From Pirellulaceae bacterium (lineage in GTDB: Bacteria > Planctomycetota > Planctomycetia > Pirellulales > Pirellulaceae), in contig JADYZV010000192.1 in the NCBI GenBank assembly GCA_020852965.1, forward strand, positions 1-50,183: 50,183 bases of DNA, given 5' to 3'. A program made the position numbers and the translations under genes. Positions 25,246-32,776 of this stretch are shown here, piece by piece. The notes beneath the pieces were generated by a model, which was given only the letters and a program-made list of their open reading frames with translations, ran no database searches and was not told where the DNA came from. The number at the start of each line of letters is the position of its first letter. Positions within the stretch are counted from its first letter, which is position 1.

Positions 25246-26049
25246 ATGAGCGTACAGACGCTTTACACTGCAGCGACTGGCATGGATGCCATGCAGACCA
25301 AGCTGGATGTCATCGCCAATAATTTGGCCAACATCAACACGACCGCATTTAAGAAGGATCGGGCCAACTTCGAAGACTTGCTATATCGCAACGACGTCTA
25401 CCCAGGCACCTTGGACTCCAATCAGTTACCTGCCCCAACTGGCACCCAAGTCGGCTTGGGAACGCGTGTGCAGAGTACCCAGAAGGACTTTCGCCAAGGC
25501 GCTATTCAAGACACCGGCCGCGAGCTCGATTTGGCTATTGAAGGCAACGGATTCCTACAGGTTCTCGATCCACTCACACAGACCACGATGTATACGCGCT
25601 CGGGGAATTTGGACATCAACGCCAACGGTGCGTTGGTCATCGGTTCGGCTCAGACCGGCCGACCGATCGAGCCGCCGATCACGATCCCGCAAAACGTCTC
25701 CGCAGTTCAGATCACCGCCAATGGCCAGGTATTAACCCGACAACCTGGTGAGCTGCAATTCACTCAAATTGGGCAATTGCAATTGTCGCAATTCATCAAC
25801 CCGGATGGGCTGGCCAAAGTGGGTGAGAACTTGTACCAACAGACCGACGCCAGCAGCACGGCCATTCCCTCGGACCCCGGCACCAACGGGCTGGGGACCG
25901 TGCGCCAGCGCGCATTGGAAGCTTCCAATGTCGAGCCGGTGCAGGAGCTGATCGACTTGATCACCACTCAGCGCGGTTTTGAGCTGAACTCCCAAGCGGT
26001 GCAGGCGGGAGATCAACTGATGCAATTGATTTCCAACTTACGTCGCTAG
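25246..26049 (+). CDS. flgG: flagellar distal rod protein
   Basis: A 267-residue protein with the FlgG signatures: MSVQTLYTAATGMDAMQTKLDVIANNLANINTTAFKKDRANFEDLLY at the N-terminus, GNGFLQVLDPLTQTTMYTRSGNLDINANGALV in the core, and VQELIDLITTQRGFELNSQAVQAGDQLMQLISNLR at the C-terminus. FlgG forms the distal rod through the P and L rings, whose proteins are encoded just downstream. ATG at 25246, with TAGGATTTCC before it. Confidence 0.96.
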   Translation: MSVQTLYTAATGMDAMQTKLDVIANNLANINTTAFKKDRANFEDLLYRNDVYPGTLDSNQLPAPTGTQVGLGTRVQSTQKDFRQGAIQDTGRELDLAIEGNGFLQVLDPLTQTTMYTRSGNLDINANGALVIGSAQTGRPIEPPITIPQNVSAVQITANGQVLTRQPGELQFTQIGQLQLSQFINPDGLAKVGENLYQQTDASSTAIPSDPGTNGLGTVRQRALEASNVEPVQELIDLITTQRGFELNSQAVQAGDQLMQLISNLRR

Positions 26050-26063
26050 TGTTTTGGCCAAGC

Positions 26064-26088
26064 CCCCTGCCAGCTTGCCTGGCAGGGG
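26064..26088. other. perfect stem-loop in the flgG-flgA gap
   Basis: CCCCTGCCA pairs with TGGCAGGGG over 7 bases, 15 bases after the flgG stop. No T-run follows, so partial termination or mRNA end protection is more likely than full termination. The rest of the gap contains two CCGGCGAGGGA-GCGGA direct repeats (~26201 and ~26269) and a GCCAGC/CGGGCAAGCC-rich stretch. Confidence 0.6.
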
Positions 26089-26384
26089 CAGAAGTTTTGG
26101 AACACGAGAAAACGAAGCGCGCAGCACCTTCCCCGTGTGGCTTGCCCAGCCGCAAAGTAGGCTCGAATGCCGTGGGTTTTATTCTTCCCGCCGAGTAAAC
26201 CGGCGAGGGAAGCGGACAATTGATTTCGCAAGGTCAGAAACCAAAACTTACGCTCCTGCCGGGCAAGCCGGCGAGGGAGCGGATGAATAATAATCCGAAT
26301 TGGTTGATAGCGATGCAGACTATTTTTAGACATCTACCTAGCGTTTTCTACGCGTCACGCAAGCGCGAAACTGAACGGCACGGT

Positions 26385-27458
26385 ATGCCAACTCGGTTGC
26401 CGCGTGTGGCGTTGAGCCTGTTCGGGCTGGCTGTTATCCATGTGCTGTGCTGTTTGCCTCCAGCTTGCGCTGCCGAACAAGTGGTGCTACGTTTCGTCGA
26501 AAGCCCGCGTACGAGCGAGCATGTTGTGCGGCTGGGAGATCTAGTTGAGGTGCTCGCGGGCAATAGTCCGTCGCTGGAACAGATCATGCGGCTACCACTC
26601 GGGCCATCTCCGCGCGAAAATAGCATGCAGACTTGGCACAGTCGCGATGTGTTGCAACACTTGGAACTGCGTGGTCTTCAGCCAACGAGCATGCGTTGGT
26701 CTGGCGCAACACAAGTCGAGCTTCAGCGAGTTAGTGCGGGTCCTGATACGGCCGACACCACTTTTGAGCCGGCATTTGTGCAAGCTCGCACGGTCGAGCT
26801 GGCAGAAAAATTGGTAGCCCAAGCTATCGTCGAGTTCCTTGAACTTCAGACCGGTGAACGCACCGATTGGCGCATCGTGGCGAATGTCCCCACCAAGTTG
26901 GCCGACGTGATTCGCATTCGTCGCAACATTGTCGGTATCGGTGGTGGGCAAGCACCTTGGCTCGGCGAGCAAGAGTTTGTACTTCAAATCAAAGACCATG
27001 GTCGCATTGTGAATGTCCCCATTGCGGCACATATCGATTTACCTCCGATGGTCGTAGTGGCCACACGTCCGCTCGGCCGTGAACAGATCATCCAGGCCGA
27101 CATGCTCGAATTGGCACCTCTGCCGCAGCGAGCCGGCGAGGATCCAGCCAATTTCTACACGGATATGGAACAGCTTATTGGCAAGCAACTCAAACGTAGC
27201 ATCAGCACGGGCCTGCCTATATCCAGCGCGTATGTTGGCGCTCCCACGGTGATTGGCCGCAACGAGATGGTGGAGGTTGAATCGGTTTCCGGCGGTGTTA
27301 CCGTGCGCACCATGGCTCGCTCGCTCGGCAGCGGTGCTGTAGGTGATTTGATCGATATCGAGACGGTGCCCAGCAAACATCGCATGTTGGCAACCATTAT
27401 GGGTCCACTAAAAGTGCGCGTAGCCGCAGTCAGCGCGCGCGGCGGCTTAGAAAGATAA
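26385..27458 (+). CDS. flgA: flagellar P-ring assembly chaperone FlgA
   Basis: A FlgA-family protein, 357 residues from this start. Residues 1-31 form a signal peptide (VALSLFGLAVIHVLCC...CAAEQ). The C-terminal half has an SAF-like segment (RPLGREQIIQADMLELAPLP) and the FlgA core (IGKQLKRSISTGLPISSAYVGAPTVIGRNEMVEVESVSGGVTVRTMARSLGSGAVGDLIDIET). It helps periplasmic assembly of the FlgI P ring. Start choice is open: an in-frame ATG at 26283 has a better GGGAGCGG site but would place ~34 residues before the signal peptide. The protein is longer than E. coli FlgA because of an extra N-terminal domain of ~150 residues. flgH follows after 7 bp. Confidence 0.9.
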   Translation: MPTRLPRVALSLFGLAVIHVLCCLPPACAAEQVVLRFVESPRTSEHVVRLGDLVEVLAGNSPSLEQIMRLPLGPSPRENSMQTWHSRDVLQHLELRGLQPTSMRWSGATQVELQRVSAGPDTADTTFEPAFVQARTVELAEKLVAQAIVEFLELQTGERTDWRIVANVPTKLADVIRIRRNIVGIGGGQAPWLGEQEFVLQIKDHGRIVNVPIAAHIDLPPMVVVATRPLGREQIIQADMLELAPLPQRAGEDPANFYTDMEQLIGKQLKRSISTGLPISSAYVGAPTVIGRNEMVEVESVSGGVTVRTMARSLGSGAVGDLIDIETVPSKHRMLATIMGPLKVRVAAVSARGGLER

Positions 27459-27465
27459 AGATACC

Positions 27466-28230
27466 ATGAGACTTACAATCCACGCTGCTGGCTCCTTCAC
27501 GCTGCTCCTCGGCTTGGCGAACCTTCCTCCGTGCTGGGGTCAGGATAGCAGCCTGTTCCATCGCCCAGCCATTGAGGGGACTACCACGCCGGCTGCGGAT
27601 ATAGCAGGTCCGGCCGGCAGCCAGCTTCCGTCGCAGACCATGAGTCCTATTATCCCTCCGGCCATGACAGGCTACTCAGGAAACATGGCACCACCGCGAA
27701 CCTATCAAGCACCATTGCCGGCCAAGGCCCTTCGCATTCACGACGTGGTCCAAATCCGTGTCGACGAAGCCGCGCGCATGATTGCGGAAGGAACGGCACA
27801 ACAACGTAAAAATGGGATCTACGATGCCGTTCTTTCAGACTGGATCGAACTCGATGGATTGTCTATCAAATCAGCACCCCAGGAATCAGGTGACCCACGC
27901 GTTAAAGGCGCCACCAATCAAACTTTTCGCGCAAATTCGAACGTGATGACTCGCGAATCGCTGATCTTCAATATCGCGGCTGAGATCGCAGACATTCGTC
28001 CCAATGGACGCATCGTCCTGGAAGCCCATAAAACGATGAGTATTAACGACAATCGTTGGCAGGTTTCGCTCAGTGGCGAATGTCAGGACTCTGCCATCGG
28101 CCCAGACAACATGGTGCTCAGTCGCGACATCATCAATTTGAAGATCGACAAACGCGAAACCGGCCAAGCCCGCGATGGCTACCGTCGCGGTTGGTTCACT
28201 ACGGCTGTCAGCATACTCAACCCGTTTTAA
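27466..28230 (+). CDS. flgH: flagellar L-ring protein FlgH
   Basis: A 254-residue FlgH protein. The core matches the family: IHDVVQIRVDEAARMIAEGTAQQRKNG near residues 88-114, then LIFNIAAEIADIRPNGRIVLEAHKTMSIND and LSRDIINLKIDKRETGQARDGYRRGWFT. FlgH builds the outer-membrane L ring and is normally a lipoprotein; here Cys23 is preceded by Leu-Pro-Pro, not a good lipobox, and cleavage by signal peptidase I after ~residue 25 (CWGQ) looks more likely. It lies between flgA and flgI with small gaps, as expected for the ring operon. Confidence 0.93.
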   Translation: MRLTIHAAGSFTLLLGLANLPPCWGQDSSLFHRPAIEGTTTPAADIAGPAGSQLPSQTMSPIIPPAMTGYSGNMAPPRTYQAPLPAKALRIHDVVQIRVDEAARMIAEGTAQQRKNGIYDAVLSDWIELDGLSIKSAPQESGDPRVKGATNQTFRANSNVMTRESLIFNIAAEIADIRPNGRIVLEAHKTMSINDNRWQVSLSGECQDSAIGPDNMVLSRDIINLKIDKRETGQARDGYRRGWFTTAVSILNPF

Positions 28231-28243
28231 GAATTCTCAGTCC

Positions 28244-29368
28244 ATGACCAGTCGCCACTCACTCAAGACACTGCTGCTATTGCTAGCTGCGCTCGCATGT
28301 TCGTTGACGAGCTTGTTTGGTTTGGCAGCATCACGTCTATCGGCCGACGATCAACTCCGCTTGCGCGATATCTGTCGACTTAAAGGCCAGGAGGAAAACA
28401 CATTGCAGGGTGTCGGGTTGGTCGTTGGTCTGCGCGGTACGGGAGACGACAAGGTCGATCCTACGACTCGCGCGCTGGCCAACCTAATGATGAGCTTGGG
28501 TGCCAATATCCAGCGCGACTCGCAGGGACTGCCGGTACTGACGGAAATGAAAGACATGCGCAACATTGCGGCCGTATTGGTGACTGCTAAAGTCCCAGCA
28601 GCGGGAGCGCAGCAGGGTGACCAACTCAACTGCACCGTCAGCGCCACCAGTGCCAAAAGCCTGCAAGGCGGACGACTCGTCCTGGCTCACCTCTACGGTC
28701 CACGCTCGGACGATCAACGGGTCTACGCGTTGGCGCAAGGGAAGATCTCTTTGCCCGACGCCAGCCAGACGACCGAAGGGACCATTTTTAACGGTTGCAA
28801 GATGGAAACCACGATCACCAACGGGTTTTCCAATGACGGGAAAATCACATTGATTCTCGATCGCGATATCGCCAGTTTCTCCACCGCCGTTGAAATCCAA
28901 GACGCGATCAACCAGCTCAACCAGACTGGGCTGTCGGCAGGGCAGGGGGCGTCGGATACTTTGGTGATCGCCAAAGCTATCGATCAACTGCATATCGAAG
29001 TCGGCATACCAAGCGCCTACCAACAGCAAGATGTCCAATTCGTGTCACTTCTGCTCGACATACCGCTCGCGCAGATCAAGAAGCCCAAACGTGTCGTGAT
29101 CAACGAACGTGAAGGAGTGATTGTAATTGGCGAGGACGTGTTGATCAGTCCCGTAGCTATCAGCCACAAGAACTTGACCATCGACGCGCGTCCGGTCGCT
29201 GGTGGTTTTGCCGCCATCGATACCGACTCCCCTAAGCAGCCGCGCGCCAAACTAAAAAACTTGGTCGACGCGCTAAATGGATTAAATGTTCCCACTTCAG
29301 ATGTCATTGCCATTATCCGCACGCTCGATCGCAATGGTGATTTGTATGGCGAAGTTATTTTCGATTGA
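28244..29368 (+). CDS. flgI: flagellar P-ring protein FlgI
   Basis: A 374-residue FlgI protein. A signal peptide (LLLLLAALACSLTSLFGLAAS) precedes RLRDICRLKGQEENTLQGVGLVVGLRGTGDD, the highly conserved FlgI start. Further blocks are NIAAVLVTAKVPAAGAQQGDQLNCTVSA, SLQGGRLVLAHLYGP, and VVINEREGVIVIGEDVLISPVAISHKNLTI; the C-terminus KLKNLVDALNGLNVPTSDVIAIIRTLDRNGDLYGEVI is also typical. It forms the periplasmic P ring around the rod. The start at 28244 is chosen over an earlier in-frame start at 28175 because the latter overlaps flgH. The repeat array begins two bases after its stop. Confidence 0.96.
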   Translation: MTSRHSLKTLLLLLAALACSLTSLFGLAASRLSADDQLRLRDICRLKGQEENTLQGVGLVVGLRGTGDDKVDPTTRALANLMMSLGANIQRDSQGLPVLTEMKDMRNIAAVLVTAKVPAAGAQQGDQLNCTVSATSAKSLQGGRLVLAHLYGPRSDDQRVYALAQGKISLPDASQTTEGTIFNGCKMETTITNGFSNDGKITLILDRDIASFSTAVEIQDAINQLNQTGLSAGQGASDTLVIAKAIDQLHIEVGIPSAYQQQDVQFVSLLLDIPLAQIKKPKRVVINEREGVIVIGEDVLISPVAISHKNLTIDARPVAGGFAAIDTDSPKQPRAKLKNLVDALNGLNVPTSDVIAIIRTLDRNGDLYGEVIFD

Positions 29369-29369
29369 G

Positions 29370-29499
29370 TAGTGGACGAGGTTACGAGTCCCTTTGCCGT
29401 AGTGGACGAGGTTACGAGTCCCTTTGCCGTAGTGGACGAGGTTACGAGTCCCTCGTGGATTCGCTACAGGTCAGCGACTCGTTATCTCGTTCGCTACGG
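29370..29499. repeat. family B array: three direct 30-bp copies and one inverted copy
   Basis: TAGTGGACGAGGTTACGAGT plus CCCTTTGCCG is repeated at 29370, 29400 and 29430 (exact 30-bp period; the third copy diverges at its end). An imperfect inverted copy (CGACTCGTTATCTCGTTCGC) lies at 29472-29499. The array separates flgI from flgJ and can form a long hairpin. Confidence 0.92.
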
Positions 29500-29542
29500 C
29501 CACCACTTGAGCTCAGCTTAACCTTTCTGTATTTGAGTAACT

Positions 29543-30013
29543 ATGCACATCCCCCCCTATCAAGCGACCCAAACTCCAAGCACCGGAGGACCAGTAGCTG
29601 GGGCACCGAAAGCTGGTATCCTGCCATTCACCATGGATGTCATGCGTTCTCCCATCCCCGCCGCCTTGGATTCGCGGGGCGCCCAAGCCAGCTCCGCACC
29701 GATTGGATCGACGGCCGAAGACTCGATCCTAGCACCAAGCGACTCAGCACCAAGCGACTCAGCACCAAGCGGCACTGGGTCTGATGATCTGAAAGAGGCT
29801 TTTCAAGATTTTGTGGGGCAAACTTTTTTTGGTGAGATGATCAAGTCCTTTCGCACAACGCAACAGCCTTCCAAGTATTTTCACGGTGGTCGGGCTGAAG
29901 AAATCTTCCAGGGACAGTTCGATCAAGTGCTGACCGAGAAGCTCAGTGATGCCAGTTCCGAGAAAATCGCCGATCCGATGTTCGAGCTGTTTATGCTCAA
30001 ACGCAATTCGTAG
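29543..30013 (+). CDS. flgJ: FlgJ-like rod-binding protein without muramidase
   Basis: A 156-residue protein. Residues ~88-156 match the FlgJ N-terminal rod-binding domain: LKEAFQDFVGQTFFGEMIKSF, FHGGRAEEIFQGQFDQVL and a final SSEKIADPMFELFML. The first ~85 residues are a low-complexity linker containing a 15-bp tandem coding for Ala-Pro-Ser-Asp-Ser, three times. The peptidoglycan hydrolase domain of the E. coli protein is absent, as in many non-gammaproteobacteria, where a separate enzyme opens the wall for the rod. Its place after flgI supports the call. Confidence 0.85.
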   Translation: MHIPPYQATQTPSTGGPVAGAPKAGILPFTMDVMRSPIPAALDSRGAQASSAPIGSTAEDSILAPSDSAPSDSAPSGTGSDDLKEAFQDFVGQTFFGEMIKSFRTTQQPSKYFHGGRAEEIFQGQFDQVLTEKLSDASSEKIADPMFELFMLKRNS

Positions 30014-30099
30014 AGCAGCCCAGTCTAAGCACAACGCTATCTGGCAATTCGCCACGGCTCTCTGGGCAAATAGACCGGTTGTCGGGTACAATCCAGAGC

Positions 30100-31026
30100 A
30101 TGAAAAAAATGGCACAATGGCTGGAGATTTCTCCAGGTCAATCAAAATATGTTACTCGCTGGCTCCCCGAAACAGCCCCTCAGGCCAATGTGGTCATCGT
30201 CCACGGTTTGGGAGAACATGGTGGGCGCTATGACTCGCTAGCCCAACACTTCGTACAGGCGGGGTTTTCCGTCTCAGCCTTCGACCAGCAGGGGCATGGG
30301 CGAAGCCCTGAGCCTCGCGGCAAGATACGTTCGTACAACTCGCTGCTCGACGATATCGCTTCTTTCCTGAAGTGGAACCAGGCTCAACAGGCGAACACTC
30401 CGACCGTTATGTTCGGGCATAGCATGGGAGGCAACCTTGTCATCAACTACGCACTTCGCAACTATCCACAACCGGAGCGAGTCATATCGTCGAGTCCGAT
30501 GTTGGAGAAGGCCACGCCGGTCCACCCTAGTTTCTTACGGTTTGCCCGCTGGTTGATGCGCATTACTCCCAATATTAAGATCCGTTCCGATGTGGTCGTC
30601 GAACGATTGATGAGCGATCCCCTGGAACAGCAATTGCTGCGTGACGACGAGCTGTTTCATAGTCAAATAACTTTGCGACTGGGAGCTGGCCTACTCGATA
30701 GCGGTGCCTGGGCACTCGAGCATGCCGGGCGAGTGAAGACGGCACTGTTGCTCAGCCACGGCTCGTGCGACTACCTGACCTCGTTCAAGGCCTCCGTAGA
30801 GTTTGCGAGGCTGGCCGGCGAGGCCTGCGAGCTGGTTGCGCTCGACGGTGAATTACACGATCCCTTTCGCAGCCTGCAGCGCGATACGATCCTTGCTCGC
30901 TATGTCGACTTTATTCGTGGAGCAATCGACCAGCCGCGTCCAATGTGGCCCGACACTCCACCGTCGGAGTCTGCCAACTCTCCGCCTGCCACCAAACCGT
31001 CACAAGCGCAGGAGCTCGGGCAGTGA
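30100..31026 (+). CDS. alpha/beta hydrolase (monoacylglycerol lipase-like)
   Basis: A 308-residue serine hydrolase of the lysophospholipase/monoacylglycerol lipase group. It shows the oxyanion region VVIVHGLGEHGGRYDSLAQHF, FDQQGHGRSPEPRG, the nucleophile elbow GHSMGG (Ser108), and the likely catalytic Asp in SHGSCDYLTS and His in LHDPFRS. It probably hydrolyses acyl esters of glycerol or phospholipids in the cytoplasm. The last ~25 residues (starting RPMWPDTPPSESANS) are encoded by a diverged family A repeat and low-complexity DNA and are not part of the fold. Its TGA stop overlaps the GTG start of the DUF447 gene. Confidence 0.9.
   Translation: MKKMAQWLEISPGQSKYVTRWLPETAPQANVVIVHGLGEHGGRYDSLAQHFVQAGFSVSAFDQQGHGRSPEPRGKIRSYNSLLDDIASFLKWNQAQQANTPTVMFGHSMGGNLVINYALRNYPQPERVISSSPMLEKATPVHPSFLRFARWLMRITPNIKIRSDVVVERLMSDPLEQQLLRDDELFHSQITLRLGAGLLDSGAWALEHAGRVKTALLLSHGSCDYLTSFKASVEFARLAGEACELVALDGELHDPFRSLQRDTILARYVDFIRGAIDQPRPMWPDTPPSESANSPPATKPSQAQELGQ
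30942..30967 (-). repeat. family A repeat inside a coding region, diverged
   Basis: AATGTGGCCCGACACTCCAC followed by CGTCGG lies within the 3' end of the hydrolase gene. It differs from the consensus by substitutions inside the palindrome but keeps the flanking AATGTGGCCCGAC. Confidence 0.7.
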
Positions 31027-31634
31027 TTATTGAAGGTCTCCTGACCACCACCGCCAGCGACGGCTCGCCACATGTGGCGCCGATGGGGCCCGTGGTTGAT
31101 GAGGACTTGCAAACCTGGACCCTGCGGCCGTTTGCCAGTTCGACTACATTTCGCTACCTACGAGCCAATCCACAGTGTGTCTTCCACGTAGTCGATGATG
31201 TGCTACCAGTTGTCCAAGCGACCCTGGGCCTGCCAACCAGCCTGAGCTTCGAATTGCTGGCAGGTACAACTGGACGTGACGAGCCAAAGCGCTCTAGCGA
31301 CAATGCGCCCGACGGGGCTTGGTCCATCTCCTCCGCTTGTCACTGGTATCACTTGCATGTGACCGATTGGGACACCAGTCAACCACGCAGCTTGGCCAAA
31401 ACTCGATTGATCGAACAACGCGTGCAAAGACCCTTTTGGGGTTGGAATCGAGCCAAGCATGCCATCTTGGAGGCGACCATTCTCGCCAGCCGCATTCACC
31501 TACTCGAGCCAGAGACGCTCGACGCCGAGCTGGCCAAACACGAAGTCGCCATTCACAAGACGGCTGGAGAGCGTGAGCTGCAGGCTTGGCAACTGTTGAA
31601 AGATTTTTTTGAGGCGAGCGCGCACGGGAAATGA
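31023..31634 (+). CDS. DUF447 family protein
   Basis: A 203-residue protein starting at GTG 31023 (IIEGLLTTTASDGSPHVAPMGP), a typical DUF447 beginning. Further matching parts are WTLRPFASSTTFRYLRANPQCVFHVVDDV and KHAILEATILASRIHLL. The fold is a split-barrel flavin-binding-like fold; DUF447 genes are known from methanogens and from bacteria with tetrahydromethanopterin-linked C1 metabolism. The start overlaps the stop of the hydrolase (GTGA), and the stop overlaps the ATG of the next gene (ATGA), so these genes are translated together. The exact reaction is not established. Confidence 0.88.
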   Translation: MIIEGLLTTTASDGSPHVAPMGPVVDEDLQTWTLRPFASSTTFRYLRANPQCVFHVVDDVLPVVQATLGLPTSLSFELLAGTTGRDEPKRSSDNAPDGAWSISSACHWYHLHVTDWDTSQPRSLAKTRLIEQRVQRPFWGWNRAKHAILEATILASRIHLLEPETLDAELAKHEVAIHKTAGERELQAWQLLKDFFEASAHGK

Positions 31635-32776
31635 AAGTCCTTCATCTTCAAACTGGCTGCCGCCTGCACTTCGGGCTCATCGAACTGGCTGCTGGCGAGC
31701 CAATGCGGTTTGCTGGTCTCGGCTTGATGCTCGATCAACCTAACTTTGAACTAGCTTTTTCAGCCGCTGAATCGTTCACCGTCGACGCGTCACCTATCGA
31801 ATCGCAAAACCCTACCGCAGACAGCAAAGATGAATTCGAAAGTCGCATCGGGGCTGCTATTCGTCAGCGCCAGGCTCTGGTGGCTGGCACTGAACAACGC
31901 TCCACTACCTGCCATGTGCGGCTGTTGAACGCACTGCCCCTACACAGCGGGCTTGGAGCCGGCACGCAATTGGCCGCCAGCGTAGCGGCAGGGCTCGAAC
32001 TGTTTACACGCGCTCAGCCGACATCGTCTGCGCAACCTGCAGCCAATTGCCTACAGCCTACTCTATGGCAACCAATTCTCGATGCTCAGCCGACATTGTC
32101 CGCGCAGTGGCTATCGCAGCACGCCGACCGCGGTCTACGATCAGCCGTGGGGCTCGTCGGTTTTCTACGCGGCGGCTTGATTCTCGACGAAGGCTACCCT
32201 TCTGATCAAGCGTGCGGTACCAAAGCGGATCGGATGACACGTCCGCTGGCTGCTCAAACCCAGCAGCTTGCTGCTCAATGGCGAGTCGTGTTGGCTGTGC
32301 CACAGCAGCGCGCGGAGATCTCGGGAGCGAAAGAGGCTGAGGTGATGGCCGAACTGGGCTCGCTCCCCAATCCTCATCGACCGCAAATGTTAGCCCTGGC
32401 CCAGCGCGCGATGGGCTTAGCTGCGGACAATAACCACTTCGTCGAGTTCACGGACTGCCTAGACCGATACATGCAGTTCGGGGCACAACTGTTTAGTCGC
32501 TACCAGGGAGGCATGTACAATGGAGCCGATGTCACCGAGGCAGTCCAGCTCGCCCAGGCAGTCGGACTGCGCGGCGTCGGCCAGAGCAGTTGGGGGCCCA
32601 CCGTCTTCGGCTTTGCGGAAACCCAAGCATGCGCGGAGCACCGCGCCGAACAATTGCGTCGTCAGCGCCCCGATTGGTCCGTGCGCATCTCGACGCCAGC
32701 CACTTGCGGCGCACGATATCGTTGGCAACCGAGTCACCATAAGGAAACCCCAATATGCGATTCTTCAGTGCTATGA
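31631..32776 (+). CDS. beta-ribofuranosylaminobenzene 5'-phosphate synthase
   Basis: A 381-residue GHMP-kinase-like protein that matches beta-RFAP synthase, which joins 4-aminobenzoate (or 4-hydroxybenzoate) and PRPP as the first committed step to methanopterin. Key parts: TGCRLHFGLIELAAGEPMRFAGLGLMLDQP at the start, the glycine loop LPLHSGLGAGTQLAASVAAGLELF (residues ~100-123), HADRGLRSAVGLVGFLRGGLILDEG, and NGADVTEAVQLAQAVGLRGVGQSSWGPTVFGF near the C-terminus. Planctomycetes are known to carry H4MPT-dependent C1 genes. It overlaps the DUF447 gene by 4 bp and the protease gene by 22 bp. Confidence 0.92.
   Translation: MKVLHLQTGCRLHFGLIELAAGEPMRFAGLGLMLDQPNFELAFSAAESFTVDASPIESQNPTADSKDEFESRIGAAIRQRQALVAGTEQRSTTCHVRLLNALPLHSGLGAGTQLAASVAAGLELFTRAQPTSSAQPAANCLQPTLWQPILDAQPTLSAQWLSQHADRGLRSAVGLVGFLRGGLILDEGYPSDQACGTKADRMTRPLAAQTQQLAAQWRVVLAVPQQRAEISGAKEAEVMAELGSLPNPHRPQMLALAQRAMGLAADNNHFVEFTDCLDRYMQFGAQLFSRYQGGMYNGADVTEAVQLAQAVGLRGVGQSSWGPTVFGFAETQACAEHRAEQLRRQRPDWSVRISTPATCGARYRWQPSHHKETPICDSSVL

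Noticed and set aside
29370-29459. Possible CRISPR array (three 30-bp units)
   Set aside because: The units are directly abutted with no spacers and belong to a dispersed repeat family.
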